64,000 nt of DNA from Asterias rubens (GCF_902459465.1 NC_047063.1:12089343-12153342); one strand, 5' to 3'. Shown: positions 10,312-22,142, counted from the first letter of the stretch. The notes: generated by a model from the sequence alone, not told the origin. Numbers and translations: made by a program.

Positions 10312-11466
10312 ATGAAAGACATGTCATCAGCATTCAATTCAACCCAACTTTTCAACGTCACAAAGCTTGAACCTGCCTTCGTTCAGCTTGGCGTAAATAT
10401 ATTCCGGATAATTTTCTTCGCACTTATTCTATTACTTGGTGTTCCCGGTAACTCTCTCATCCTCCGCGTGTACTGGACCAAGACTCTGAAGACAAGCACC
10501 CACGTTTTCATCATGACATTGGCCTGGGCTGATCTTGCTGTCTGCCTTATCAAAGTAGCCAACATTGCATGGCGAGTTTTACTCTTGATGGGGCACGAAA
10601 TACCCGCTGTTCTACGGCTTTTGTTGGCATTTGAAACGACTGCCATTGGTACCTCGATTATGATAACGGCAGTGATTGCAGTAGATCGCTACGACTGCGT
10701 CTGCCGTCCACATCGGCGGTTCTTCACTCACAGACGGGGAAAGATAGCGGCCTGGGCATCGTTTTTGTTCTCAGTTCTAATAAACATTCCAGCGTATGTT
10801 GGAGTATTCTCATCCATTCCTATATTGACCATACTAAGATTGGCATGTCATGCTATAATCTGTGTAACTACGCTCGTGATGGTCGCCGTGTTCTACAGCT
10901 TAGTTTACAAAGCAATCAGGCAACATGTGAAAGTTGGGGCCAGTTCGTTGAGAACCCGTCGCAACGACTGTTCGACAATTTGCCCTTCTACTGTTGTAGC
11001 CCCGGAACCTAGCTCAATCGACGATGGATCAAAACCAAGTACTTCTAAGGTTCGGAGGTTCCGGGTTGCATCTGTTGCTTCATCGGCAAAGCAAACTCTC
11101 GCAACGGATCTACAGACACGATCTTCACTGGATACCGAGTCAGGGTTTGAGGCAAACCGTCAAAGAACGCGCCCCGATCGCGAACAGCCATCCAACATAA
11201 GTCAACTTCAGCGCAAGACAACGAAGATGCTCTTTGTGACAAGTGTGTTTTTCCTCATGACATGGATGCCATATTGGATCATTATCATTGTAAGTTTTGC
11301 CTCAACGGGCGGCCTGAACATCGATCCTACATTCTTGCAAGTACTGAATGAAATGTCTCTCATTTTATACATTAACCACGTCATGAACCCATTCATATAT
11401 GGAGTTGCAAACAGACGGTTCAGGAAAGACTGCAGAGAAGTGATTCGCAAACTAAAGCTCTGCTAA
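10312..11466 (+). CDS. Rhodopsin-family (class A) GPCR, intact, single exon
   Basis: 384 codons with seven hydrophobic segments. Visible landmarks: N-glycosylation sites N9 and N15; TM1 GVPGNS (N47 = N1.50); TM2 LAWADLA (D74 = D2.50); TM3 DRY at 125-127; TM6 with TWMPYW in place of CWxP; TM7 NPFIY at 359-363; a basic C-tail ending KLKLC. The third intracellular loop is long and rich in Ser, Thr and Arg (about 213-300). The usual cysteine at 3.25 (here L101) and its partner in loop 2 are absent. The start is the first true ATG; an upstream in-frame GTG at 10291 is not needed. It resembles peptide-type receptors in layout, but the ligand is unknown. Lineage-expanded intronless GPCRs are known from sea urchin. 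It is the only unbroken copy of four here. Confidence 0.9.
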   Translation: MKDMSSAFNSTQLFNVTKLEPAFVQLGVNIFRIIFFALILLLGVPGNSLILRVYWTKTLKTSTHVFIMTLAWADLAVCLIKVANIAWRVLLLMGHEIPAVLRLLLAFETTAIGTSIMITAVIAVDRYDCVCRPHRRFFTHRRGKIAAWASFLFSVLINIPAYVGVFSSIPILTILRLACHAIICVTTLVMVAVFYSLVYKAIRQHVKVGASSLRTRRNDCSTICPSTVVAPEPSSIDDGSKPSTSKVRRFRVASVASSAKQTLATDLQTRSSLDTESGFEANRQRTRPDREQPSNISQLQRKTTKMLFVTSVFFLMTWMPYWIIIIVSFASTGGLNIDPTFLQVLNEMSLILYINHVMNPFIYGVANRRFRKDCREVIRKLKLC

Positions 11467-11609
11467 CATTTGAATTCCTCCAACACTTAAATTTTATCTT
11501 GAATTTTAGAAAATAGAATTAGCTGTTTCTTACTACTAACCAAACAAGGGACATGTGGTGTAAATGTTCATAGTCTGAATGTAGGAAGCACAACAGAATG
11601 CTTAAAGGC

Positions 11610-11940
11610 ACAGATTTACAAATAACTTACAGGGTTTACAGAAGGTAATGGTGAAAGACTTCTCTTGAAATATTGTTCCATGAAATGCTTTACTTTTTGA
11701 GAAAACATTAAAACAATATAAATTCTCGTTAACGAGAATTACGGATTTATTTTAAACAACGTCATGACAAGGCGAAACGCGCAGAAACAAGAATGGGTTT
11801 TCCCGTTATTTTCTCCCGACTTCGATGACCGATTGAACCTAAATTTTCACAGGTTTGTTATTTGATGTATAAGTTGTGATACACGAAGTGTGGGACTTGG
11901 ACAATACTGTTTACCGTAAGTGTATAATGGCTTTAACTTA
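11610..11940. mobile_element. MITE related to 25812-26170 (family A')
   Basis: Shares ACAGGGTTTACAGAAGGTAATG, TCTCGTTAACGAGAA, CGTCATGACAAGGCGAAACG and the end TAATGGCTTTAA with 25812-26170 in inverse orientation. TCTCGTTnACGAGA forms a palindrome at the centre. Confidence 0.65.
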
Positions 11941-12390
11941 AAAACTGACTTGGTAACGAGCATTGGAGAGCGGTTGATAGTATAAAACATTGTAAGAATC
12001 GGCTCTATAACTAAAGTAAAGTAGTTTTTGAGATACCTCAGCGGAGGTCTCGAATTCGATGCATCTCAAAGCACTCAACTTGTACGACAACGGTGTTTTT
12101 TTCTCCCATTATTCTCTCGCAACTTCGACTACCAATTGAGTCAAAATGTTCACAGGTTTATTTTATGCTATGATTTGATTTCGAAACCTTAGAATTAGAT
12201 TTCAAGCACTTGAAAGCACACAACTCCGTGTGACAATGGGACCCGGTGTTTTTGCGTCCATTATTATCTCGCAACTTCGAAGACCAATTGAGTTCAACTT
12301 TCACACGTTTGTTATGTTGTGCATGTTAAGATACACCGAGTGGGAAGCCTGGTCTTTGACAATCACTAAAGGTTTCCAGGGTCTTTACAA
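11935..12390. repeat. Degraded family A MITE sequence
   Basis: Contains family A blocks (TGGTAACGAGCATTGGAGAG, TTCACAGGTTTATTTTATG, CACACAACTCCGTGTGACAA) with an internal duplication of the right half. It directly adjoins the preceding MITE. Confidence 0.6.
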
Positions 12391-12471
12391 TAAACATAAC
12401 AACATTTCATCCGTAGTTGTAGCCGTCAATAAAGATGATTTCATCAAAACGAGTTTTAAGCTCAACTGTTG

Positions 12472-13058
12472 TATAGACCAATCCAGGCGCGCACCGGGCA
12501 CGCAAGTGTTGAGCACCGCGCGCCATTGCTGGGGTGTACATGTGGCCTAGTTATGTGCACAAAGACATGAGGAAATCATGTTCCGTTTCACTCTTTATGG
12601 AAATCAAATGTTTTCCTCAACGACTTACACAATTTCCTTTCCAGGATATCATGATAAACTAATGTAGATAATTGACCACAATTATTTGCCACTAAATAGA
12701 AACCGAATCATTTTGAAAGCGGTGCTTGTCTTAGGTGAGTTAGGGTGAAAAGACGCGGAAACTACATAATAGTCGACATCGGCAGAGTATTTTATCAGAA
12801 CTGCAGTATTTTACTCTGTGCTTAATTAAAAAAAAAATTATCAAGAATGTAGTACATCGTCATATCATGCAGCCTTGTCAGCGAAATCGCAAAGATTGTC
12901 GAGGAAGATATTAAATTTACATAAAAAGTAAAGAGGGAAACGATTTTCTCGTGTCTTTGTTCTTTGTGCACAAAATTAGGCACAGGTACACCGCAGCAGT
13001 GGTGTGCGGCGCCCAAGGCGGCGCCCAGCACTTGCACTCCTGGATTGGTCTATAGACC
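12472..13058. mobile_element. Foldback element, about 590 bp with 200-bp imperfect arms
   Basis: The left arm from 12472 (TATAGACCAATCCAGG) is mirrored by the right arm ending at 13058 (CCTGGATTGGTCTATA). The match continues inward through GTGCACAAAG/CTTTGTGCAC and TATCATGATAAA-like sequence. There is no long open frame. Bases 13060-13520 hold nothing else recognised. Confidence 0.7.
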
Positions 13059-13889
13059 TTGCTTTTGCAACGTAAAAGCCCGAGTTTTGCCAACCCAATA
13101 AGTGCAAATCAAGAAAAGATCGGGGTTTTTTTTGTAACAATGTAACAACATTTGTTGAATTTGTTTAAAACAAAACAACTAATTATGAGAGGTATTTTAT
13201 TTATCTGAAAGTTTGCAGAAAATGTTGAATTTTGTTAATACATCTGTTAGTACGATTGAGTGTTTTACATTCGGCCGACCGTGCCAACCAAGGCGGTTTG
13301 TTTATCAACAAAAGAAAGGTCTATATAGGCCTATAATGATGTTTTACATTATTTATTACGCTTGTGGTATGGTTCCACTTGTCAAACATTGTTTAAAGAC
13401 ATGTGATGTGACTGCTGGTGAAAGAATGCGCAATGGTTGTTAATTCGAATGAAACAAGAACTATCGTGATGCGCTGTCGCGAGGGGCTTTAGCTCTTGGG
13501 CCAAGGTTAACTTATAATCACTGTATTATTCAAATTTGCCTTGTGATTGGTTGGCTTTAACAATGCCATGATTTCTGACTATGCCGCCGGGCTAGGGAAA
13601 GTCAAGATGCAATTCTTCCTGTGAGCACGTAATACACGCCAGATTAAATTCATCCGAATCCTTTATACGTACTCCCGTCAATTCCTGAAGAAAAACACAC
13701 AAGATCCGTCTGAACAAATAAAGTATGTCGTTAACGACCAAGTGATTTGCTAGTGAAATAGCGGGTTGAGATACTTTAGAAAGACATCAACGTGTCTTGT
13801 GTTAGCTACTGTTGTACATTACATTGTTGCTTCATACAAAAATGGTGATTTTCATGTCAGCTTAAAGCGTCAGCAGTAACAACGCTTTT

Positions 13890-14000
13890 TGACGTCTTGA
13901 TTCGCCTGAACCAATATCAACAACACCAGACATTACACCAACCCTCTATTATGTGACCACGTGATTTCCTAATGGATGAGCTGAGTTGTATAAAAAGGCA
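13890..14000 (+). promoter_or_regulatory. Candidate proximal promoter of GPCR copy 3
   Basis: CACGTG at 13958-13963 and TATAAAAA at 13989-13996, about 95 bp before the ATG at 14091. The sequence and spacing are those of the block before copy 1. The intact copy at 10312 has no such block in the equivalent place. Confidence 0.5.
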
Positions 14001-14090
14001 CAAGCGTATTTCCTGGTGTCTGTTGATGAACATGCTTCAAACGAAAATTACAATTTTCATGTCAATCTAAAGCGTTCGTGTACAACAGAC

Positions 14091-15234
14091 ATGTCATCAG
14101 CATTCAATTCAACCCAACTTTTCAACGGCACAACGCTTGAACCTGCCTTCGTTGAGCTTGGCGTAAATGTATTCCGGATAATTTACTTCGCACTTATTCT
14201 ATTACTTGGTGTTCCCGGTAACTCTCTCATCCTCCGCGTGTACTGGACCAAGACTCTGAAGACAAGCACCCACGTTTTCATCATGACATTGGCCTGGGCT
14301 GATCTTGCCGTCTGCCTTATCAAAGTAGTTAACATTCCATACCGAGTTTTACTCATGATGGGACACGAAATACCCGCTGTTATACGTCTTTTGTTGGCGT
14401 TAGAACCGACTGCCATTGGTACCTCCATTATGATAACGGCAGTGATTGCAGTAGATCGCTACGACTGCGTCTGCCGTCCACATCGGCGGTTCTTCACTCA
14501 CAGACGGGGTAAGATAGCAGCCTGGGCATCGTTCTTGTTCTCAGTTCTGATAAATATTCCAGAGTATGTTGGAGTATTCTCATCCATTCCTATATTGACC
14601 ATAATATTGGCATGTCATGCTATAATCTGTGTAACTACGCTCGTGATGGTCGCCGTGTTCTACAGCTTAGTTTACAAAGCAATCAGGCAACATGTGAAAG
14701 TTGGGGCCAGTTCGTTGAGAACCCGTCGCAACGACTGTTCGACAATTTGCCCTTCTACTGTTGTAGTTCCGGAGACTAGCTCTATCGACGATGGATCAAA
14801 ACCAAGTACTTCTAAGGTTCGGAAGGAAGTCTGGGTTGCATCTGTACCAACTCAAGCTGCTTCATCAGCAAAGCAAATTCTTGCAACGGATCTACAGACA
14901 CGATCTTCACTTGATATCGAGTCAGGGTTGGAGGCAAACCGTCAAAGAACACACCCCGAACACCCATCCAACGTTAGTCAACTTCAGCGTAAGACAACAA
15001 AGATGCTATTTGTGACAAGTGTGTTTTTCTTCATGACATGGATGCCATATTGGATCTTCATCTTTGTAAGTTTGGCCGGACTTGAACTTCAATCCAATAT
15101 TCTTTCAAGTAGTGAATGAAATGTTTCTCATTTTATACATTAACCACGTCGTCAATCCATTCATCTACGGAGTCGCAAACAGACGGTTTAGGAAAGACTG
15201 CAGGGAAGTGATTCGAAAATTCAAGCTCTGTTAA
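14091..15234 (+). pseudogene. GPCR copy 3: one frameshift before TM7
   Basis: A close paralogue of the gene at 10312. It is intact from the ATG at 14091 through TM6 (TWMPYWIFIF), with DRY and the long Ser/Thr-rich third loop kept. A net 1-nt insertion around 15080 (GGACTTGAAC against GGCCTGAAC) shifts the frame, and translation stops at 15119. The remaining sequence still encodes TM7 in the other frame (ILYINHVVNPFIYGVANRRF) up to a TAA at 15232-15234. The single lesion suggests a recent pseudogene, a segregating null allele or an assembly error. An upstream in-frame TTG at 13986 lies within the TATA box and is not a start. Confidence 0.8.
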
Positions 15235-15466
15235 CTATTTCTATACCTGGCAAGTAGATACACACATGGTGTTACCGCAAACCAAATATACATATTTTGG
15301 TTTCATTCAAGTTATTTCCATCCAATTCATGCAGTTCGAAGGAACCTAGGTGATCAAAAAAACACTAAACCGAACTGAGTACTTTAGTGCTAACGGACAT
15401 CAGTGTAGCATCTTTTAAATTGTTGCGATACCCACTGCTAAAGGATTCGAACTGCCTCTTACTTAG

Positions 15467-15560
15467 CTACCGGGCAATCTCGGTGATCTATTATATTGGT
15501 AAGACATCTGCTTTAGATTGGCAAAGGTCGTGGGTTCGAATCCCACCTGAGTAGTATGCG
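15467..15560 (+). mobile_element. tRNA-derived SINE copy
   Basis: Contains a GGTTCGAATCCCA B-box within GCAAAGGTCGTGGGTTCGAA followed by TCCCACCTGAGTA. A sister copy at 43470-43555 shares GCAAAGGTCnTGGGTTCGAA and the flank AGTAnTATGCnTGTGA. No full cloverleaf is closed, so it is not a tRNA gene. Confidence 0.6.
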
Positions 15561-15884
15561 TGTGACTTATCTTTCACCCAGCTCTTAAAAATTACTGTAC
15601 ATACACTCTAAAAAAAGAAGTGTGAAAACTTGCTGAGTAAATGTGTTGGGTACGAAAGTTGAGTACCTTCTTAACGCAATGTTGGGCTGTGGCGATTTGA
15701 CTAGTACCCTTGAGAAGGTAATTTGTACCTTTTTAATTTGCATACAAAAGTCGCCAGTGAAAGCAATTTATGTGTACAAAAAAACACATTTTCCTCGCCA
15801 TAGGGTCAAGTTTACCTTGCGACTTACTAAAAAAAAGCCTGACATGCGTTTTATGTGGTAAAATGTGGCACGTATTAAATTCAG

Positions 15885-16233
15885 CGCAAACTCTTGCAAC
15901 GGATCTACAGAGTCAGGGTTGGATGCAAGCGGGTCAAAGAACACGCCCCGAGCAGCCATCCAACGTTAGTCAACTTCACATGAGACAACGAAGATGCTCT
16001 TTGTGACAAGTGTGATCATCTTCATGAAATGGCTGCCATATTGGATCTTTGTCACAGTAAGTTTTGCCTCAAAGGACGGCCTGAACATCGATCCTACATT
16101 CTTGCAAGTACTGACTGACATGTTTCTCATTTTATACATTAACCACGTCGTCAACCCATTCATCTACGGAGTTGCAAACAGACGGTTCAGGAAAGACTGC
16201 AGAAAAGTGATTCGCAAATTCAAACTCTGTCAA
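15885..16233 (+). pseudogene. GPCR copy 4: 3' fragment (third loop to C-tail)
   Basis: Begins abruptly at the CAAACTCTTGCAACGGATC position of the receptor and covers the end of the third loop, TM6 (FMKWLPYWIF), TM7 (NPFIYG) and RRFRKDCRK. A 1-nt loss at CTTCACATGAGACAACG breaks the frame relative to the intact gene, and the stop codon is changed to CAA. TM1-TM5 are missing, and the left flank is unrelated DNA. Confidence 0.8.
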
Positions 16234-16433
16234 CATTTGAATTTCTCCTACACTTGAATTTTATCTTGAATTTCAGAAAGTATGAGCTCGTTTAACTATC
16301 TTACTAAACAAAATGAATCTGTGGTGTTAATGAAAATTTTAGTTTTTGGCCTGCTGAATGTATGAAACACAAAGGGACGTGCTCATAATAACAACTATCT
16401 CCAGAGGTTGTTTGTACGACTCATTTTTGTCCT

Positions 16434-17880
16434 TTTAGACCTGAGTGCAGCGTTCGATACTGTTAGATCATGTAATTTTGCTGAAACGTCTTCAGTCTAA
16501 ATGTGGAGTCACTGGCACGGCCCTTGATTGGTTTTCGTCCTATTTGTCTGATAGAAGTCAACGTGTATCCATTCATGGTACCTTATCAGAGAAGTTTAAC
16601 ATCAACTGTGGTGTTCCTCACGGATCCTGCTTAGGACCATTTCTATTTATTGTCTATGCCTCTAAGTTGTTTGACATCGTTGAGCATCATTTGCCTGATG
16701 TCCATTCCTATGCCGATGACACTCAGCTGTATCTATCTTTTAGACCCGACGACGACAAATCTTGTCAAGCTGCTGTGACTTTATTTGAAGATTGCATTAG
16801 GGACATCAGGCAATGGATGATACATGACCGCCTTTTAGTTAATGATGCTAAAAGTGAATTTTTGATCATCGGATCAAAGCAGCAATTGAAGAAAATTCAT
16901 ATTTCCAATATAATGATAGGTGAAGCTACTGTTTTTCCTACAACATGTGTTCGTAACTTGGGGTCTTAGTTCGATTCTGAACTTACAATGAACACCCACA
17001 TCAATAAATCTTGCTCTGCTGCCTTTTTTCATCTTCACAACATCAAACGCATTAGTCAGTTACTTACACAAGACTCTCTTTTAAAACTCATTCATGCATT
17101 TGTGACCAGTCGTCTTGATTATTGTAATAGCCTTTTGTATGGTCTGCCAAAGTCACAGATAGCTAAACTACAAAGGGTTCAAAACGCAGCTGCCAGAATT
17201 GTTTCGAACACACATCGATTTGATCACATCACACCTGTACTTCGTCAATTACATTGGCTGCTTTGCACAGGATTCATTTTAAAATCCTGTTGTTGACATT
17301 TAAAGCTATTTATGGTCTTTCTCCAAAGTATATACAGGATCTTGTTTCCGTCCGGAAAGTATCTTTTTATAAACTTAGGTCAGGGTATAATGGTATTTTC
17401 TTAGAGTATCCTTCTGGTAAAATGTTGACTACATTTGGTGACAGCCCCTAAGCTCTGGAATGCGCACCCGCTTCACATACGTAGCGAAAAGAAACTCATC
17501 TCTTTTAAATGTAATATAAAAACCTATCTTTTTAATACCGCTTTTTAGCTTTTTATGTCTTCTTCTATGGTCACCTTGCCAGTTAGTTTAGAATTTTAGC
17601 ATAGTTAGGGTTAGAGGCGTCTGTCTCCTGAAAAGGTCAAACCATTACCGATGCCAGCAGAGATAGGCCTATGTAATAAGTAATTAATTAGTTCTCTGTT
17701 GGCGGGGGACAGACGTATCGCCATACTTTTGTTTGGGCCCTGGCCTGGTGACCAGTCTTTTTTCTTTGTCTTTTTCTTCCACTCTGTGCTTTTTAACAAG
17801 TGTTCTGCGCCTCTGATAATTTTGTATGTAAGGGGCGCAATATAAATTTTAATTATTATTATTATTATTATTATTATTTA
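16434..17880 (+). mobile_element. CR1/L2-type non-LTR retrotransposon, 5'-truncated and broken
   Basis: Encodes the second half of a reverse transcriptase: AAFDTV, then TALDWFSSYLSDRSQRVSI, GVPHGSCLGPFLF, the catalytic YADDTQLYLSF, MTHDRLL-like MIHDRLLVND, and the C-terminal block SRLDYCNSLLYGLP..LQRVQNAAARI. Breaks: a 1-nt insertion at about 16463 (ACTGTTAGATC), TAG in place of a Trp codon at 16967-16969, and another frameshift near 17265. The 3' end is a short ATT repeat at about 17855-17878, as in L2-like elements. It is not active. Confidence 0.9.
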
Positions 17881-17944
17881 TGATTATGAACTGGGTATGT
17901 TTCAGTGACTCTATTCGGCGCAGAACTGTCGAATTACCGCGTAA

Positions 17945-18480
17945 CTGGCACGTTCAAAACAAGATTCTGAAAACTTAGTGACAACTTATAAATTACTATA
18001 TTACAACGTTGCCACATTGTATAGTTTCTTGGTTTTAAAAACGGCTCCCCTATTCGTCTTAAGAACGTAAAAACGCAACGTATACCCGACGCTACTAGCA
18101 CGTTCAAGACACGTACGTTTCTTATAACTTAATGTCAACTTATAAATTACTATAATATTACAACAATGCCACAATGTGTAGATTTTTTGGTTTTAATAAC
18201 GTTGTTTAAAAACACTTGGCAGCAACGAAACGTTGTCGGCTCCCCTATACGTCTCAAGAACGTAAAAAACGCAATGTATATACCTCGTTACTTGCACGTT
18301 TAAGACACGTTTATTTTAGTTAATGACACCTTGACAAGGACTGTACTACAACATTGCCACATTGTGTAGAAGTTTTGGTTTTAATAACGTTCTATAAAAA
18401 ACGTTACAGCAACGTCCCGTACGTCATGTTTTGACGTCCGTGCAACGTTTCTCCTGTCGCTGTGTGACGTTACATCATTT
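17945..18480. repeat. Three degenerate tandem units of about 150-195 bp, ACGTT-rich
   Basis: Units begin at CACGTTCAAAACAAG (17950), CACGTTCAAGACACGT (18101) and CACGTTTAAGACACGT (18296). Each carries GCCACATTGTGTAGA-like and TTTTGGTTTTAATAACGTT-like segments. No coding frame is shared. Confidence 0.7.
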
Positions 18481-18489
18481 GTTCATTAG

Positions 18490-19640
18490 TTTTTCACAGT
18501 TATTATATTATACACAGTTATTCACAGTTGTTCTAACTATACACATTGTGTGTTAACTTGCTCATTACACACACCCATTCAGTCATCAGTCATTGCTCTC
18601 CCGGCGTCTACCATGTCCTCTTCACTGCACCTGTTATACTATTCAAGATATTAAAACTTTTGTCATCTTAATAAAAACAAAATGGAAATAAGCTGTTAAG
18701 TTTAATTCAGACATTTAACTTATTATACAATTTATTGTTTTGTTTGCACAAATAAATTAATCAAACGTGTATGTAGTATATAACTGATTTGTTTGTTGTA
18801 AAATTCTATTCAGTATTTTACCACATCTAAGTCTGATCTCAAAATGTGCATATTCTATTGACGTTGTCGTGACGTTGCTGCAACGTTGCCACAAGATATG
18901 TTAACGAGCTTTTTATGGAAGGACAACGTCCTGTGTTTTTGTGCGCAGCAAAAGAAAACCCTTGCCCTCTGTGCTATTAACAACCATGAGTGAGATCATA
19001 AACAAGCCGGACATGGTGTCTCAGACTCGTTTGGCGAGTGTTTTATCTCCGTAAATAACCGAGGTTTGAGTGAGCTCACGCGCCGTGGTTTTTGCGTTGG
19101 CGTGCACGGCTGTGCCAAAGGAGCCCGCGAACATGTAAATAATTTGAGGGTGAAAACAAAGGAAACTGCAGCTTATACGGGAAATTTTCTTTAATGAAAA
19201 TATTGGCCGTAAAATCATTACAATAAGAGCACTGTAAAACCACACTTTCCGTGCACAAACACGTAACATCGTGTGAACATTCTCGTAGAATTTCGTAGTT
19301 GGTGGAACTGTGTGTAATGTGTCATGGTACAAACTCCATAATTGTCTTCAGTGATTTCGAGAAAGAAAACCTCGATTGGAAAAACCAAATGCAACAATAA
19401 TCATGTCCTTTTAACGCAGGTTGATATACAGTACGTCATGTTTGTTAGTGTGTAATACGCATCTCAGGTCACGTGACATTGGTAGCGCAATCGGTCTATT
19501 GACCGCCACATGCATCCAAATCGCTCTCTCTCTCTCCTTCTAGCTCTCTTATCGTGTATGTTTTTTTAATTTTTTTTTATTGATATCCAACAGCGGATAG
19601 CCGCCACTTACGATGTTCACGATAAGTTTTTACTTACCAT
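18490..19640. other. Unassigned stretch
   Basis: AT-rich DNA with no recognised gene. An open frame of 103 codons on the minus strand (19021-19332) has no motif or family resemblance and is not called. CT repeats occur near 19510-19535, and the word ACACGATAAG recurs four times between 19550 and 19740. Confidence 0.4.
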
Positions 19641-20384
19641 GTGCGTACACGATAAGACCAACCAGATATTGTTTTATTCATGTCAAGACGACACGATAAG
19701 TCCAAGCTTAACGTTATGTACACGATTAAGTCAAAAGATAAGAGAGATTTTGGTCCATCATGTGGCAGCATATGATATGCTTCCGTGCATTCCAAATCTT
19801 AAGACGACTGATTTGAATATATCTGTTTTTGATTTCTCTAAGTAATTTTTATTTTGGAAAATTTGTATATATAGATCTTTGTGAAAACAATTTATGACCA
19901 AACAATTGCTACGATTTTGTTCAGAAATAGCTTATTATACTGTTTTCGCTTCATTTGGCGTAAATGTATGAGTGAAGTTGAATGGCCAACAGTCTGTAAC
20001 AATGAAGATCGATAGACCGTGTCCAAATTGGCGCTATAATGGCTGTGGCTGCAACTGCATTGCCGCGTTGACGTATAGGATTTTCAACCTTAGCAACAGT
20101 CGTAGTCGTAGTTGTGGCCGTCAATGGATTGTTTCTGCAAGTCTCGTGCGTATAAAAAACGAACCTGAACTTGATCCAGAAATTATATTTTTTAGTGTGT
20201 GAAACATAATTTTGTTTTAAATCTTTTTTTTTTAATGCCCAAAGCAGTTTGCTGTTTTGGGGAAATGTTCGGCCGTTGGGTATTCGCTGCGATCATAACA
20301 TACGTGAATATTCATACTGCGTATAATAATGCGTATAGGTTCAGTGCATGTACGCTCGCTTACGCGCGCACAAACATGTACAGT

Positions 20385-20480
20385 CATGTTCATGTCCGCC
20401 GGACGGTTTTTGCATAGTCCCGGACACGATTGCATATGCAAAAGTGTCCGGAACGGAAAGTATTGCATGGCGGACACAGT
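20385..20480. repeat. Palindrome-bearing repeat, left member of an inverted pair
   Basis: Contains GACGGTTTTTGCATAGTCC, TTGCATATGCAA and GTGTCCGGAAC. The inverse of this block occurs at 29535-29640. Both carry the 12-bp palindrome TTGCATATGCAA at the centre. Confidence 0.7.
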
Positions 20481-21770
20481 TGCATTTGACACCGGTCGTG
20501 GCCGGCTGGAGCACCTTGATCGGCTAATTTTAAGCTTGATACGAGGATAGTAGACTCATATCAGAAACACAATTTGCGGATCGCGCCCGAATTCGTGCAA
20601 CCATTAACATAGGTTTTGATGATAACGTGAACGCCACTCGGGCAAAATTCACATGGTAGTTGTTTACGATCAGAGCCAAATTTCAAATTCCATAGAGCAC
20701 AAAAGTAGCTAAGCACAACAAAATTATGCTTACCAGCATAAACAACCTTGTCACATGTACACTTTGTGACTGGTATCCTGCTCATTTCTGGTTATAGCAG
20801 ACAGTAAATTGTTAAGCATCATTTTCTGCTTAAGCAGCTCTATGAAATTTGGCACTGTCCCAATTCAAACACATTATCAATTATAATACAATTGATTTTC
20901 TCTCCTGTTAACCCATTTCCCCCCTTTTAGCCATTACCTTGGTGGTCTTTTTGGACAGCTTTATGATTGGTAACTTCCCATTAAAATAAAGAAAAACTCA
21001 ACATTTTCAGCCGTTATCTTCATAAGCCACTGACATGTTTACTCCACTCCAGAGATTTTTTAGAAAATAGCTTTGCGAAATCTAATTACAATCAAGGCTT
21101 TACCGAGAAACATCCATTACCATCTCAACTAAAATATCATTGAAACATTGGCAAGTTAAAATGCCAACAAATTGTCCCTTGAACTAAAATGGAATGAAAT
21201 AAAGAAATTGTTCTTGACCGTGACCTGACAAAAGATTATTCTTTATAGGTTAAACCCGTTAGACCATTGAAATTCGCCACGGCTCACGGTCAACTACTCC
21301 ATGTTAAGAATTGGAATGATCCAATTTTAACAAAAGAAATATTTAATACTGGTCTGTAATATTCCTTTATTGGCTGTAAAGTGGACAGTGAATATCGTTT
21401 TATCCAGGAAGTTTAAGTAATGATTAACTGAATGCCTATGGAGAAACGACCACGTCTTTAACTTTTATGTCGTCTTGGGATTTGAGAATAAAAAAAAGTA
21501 TGAGATGTTGAAGTAAAATGATAATAACCAAACTAACATACACTTAGGTATATGTTTGTGGTCCAACATTAACATAATTATACGATATTAAAAAGTACTA
21601 AATTTGGTTACGGATGGGATATACACAACTTTAAACATCCCTTTCAAATCATCCTAGTGGCTTGTTCAAAATCATCTCTTGGAGAACTTTGTTAGATCTC
21701 ATTTAGAGTTAGTTGAGCAGCGACCACGCTATCTTGTTGACGTGTAAAACGACAACAGCTTCTCTTTAGC
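20480..21770. other. Unassigned stretch
   Basis: AT-rich; no gene, long frame or clear repeat pair was recognised, apart from a degraded GGGCCC-family-like edge near 20800-20860 (CAGCTCTATGAAATTTGG). Confidence 0.4.
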
Positions 21771-22142
21771 TTAAAGACAGTGGACACTATTGGTAGTTGT
21801 CGAAGAACAGTATTCTTACTTGGTGTATCTCAACATATGCATAAAATAAAAAACCTGCGAAAATTTGAACTCAATTGGTCGTCGAAGTTGCGAGAATTGA
21901 AGAAAAAACACCCTTGTCACACGAAGTTGTGTGCTTTCAGATGTTTGATTTCGGGTCCACCAAATCTGATTCTGAGGTCTTGAAATCAACTTCGTGGAAA
22001 ATTACTTCTTTCTCGAAAACTACGTCACTTCAATGTCTACAATGTCTAATAATATCAACAGCTCCCCATTACTCGTCACCAAGTAAGATTTTATGCGAAC
22101 AATTAGTTTGAGTAATTACCAATAGAGTCCACTGCCTTTAAA
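21771..22142. mobile_element. Family A MITE, full length
   Basis: TTAAAGACAGTGGACACTAT to AGTCCACTGCCTTTAA. TTAA lies at both ends, as expected for a TTAA target. A second, degraded right half continues from 22140 to about 22390. Confidence 0.8.

Noticed and set aside
13986-14090. N-terminal extension of GPCR copy 3 from a TTG codon
   Set aside because: The extension covers the TATA box and has no counterpart in the paralogues; the ATG at 14091 aligns with theirs.
15467-15560. tRNA gene
   Set aside because: A B-box is present, but the acceptor and D arms do not pair and a sister copy exists at 43470, so a SINE fits better.
19021-19332. 103-codon minus-strand frame
   Set aside because: No motif, no splice context and no similarity to any family I recognise; a frame of this length is expected by chance.
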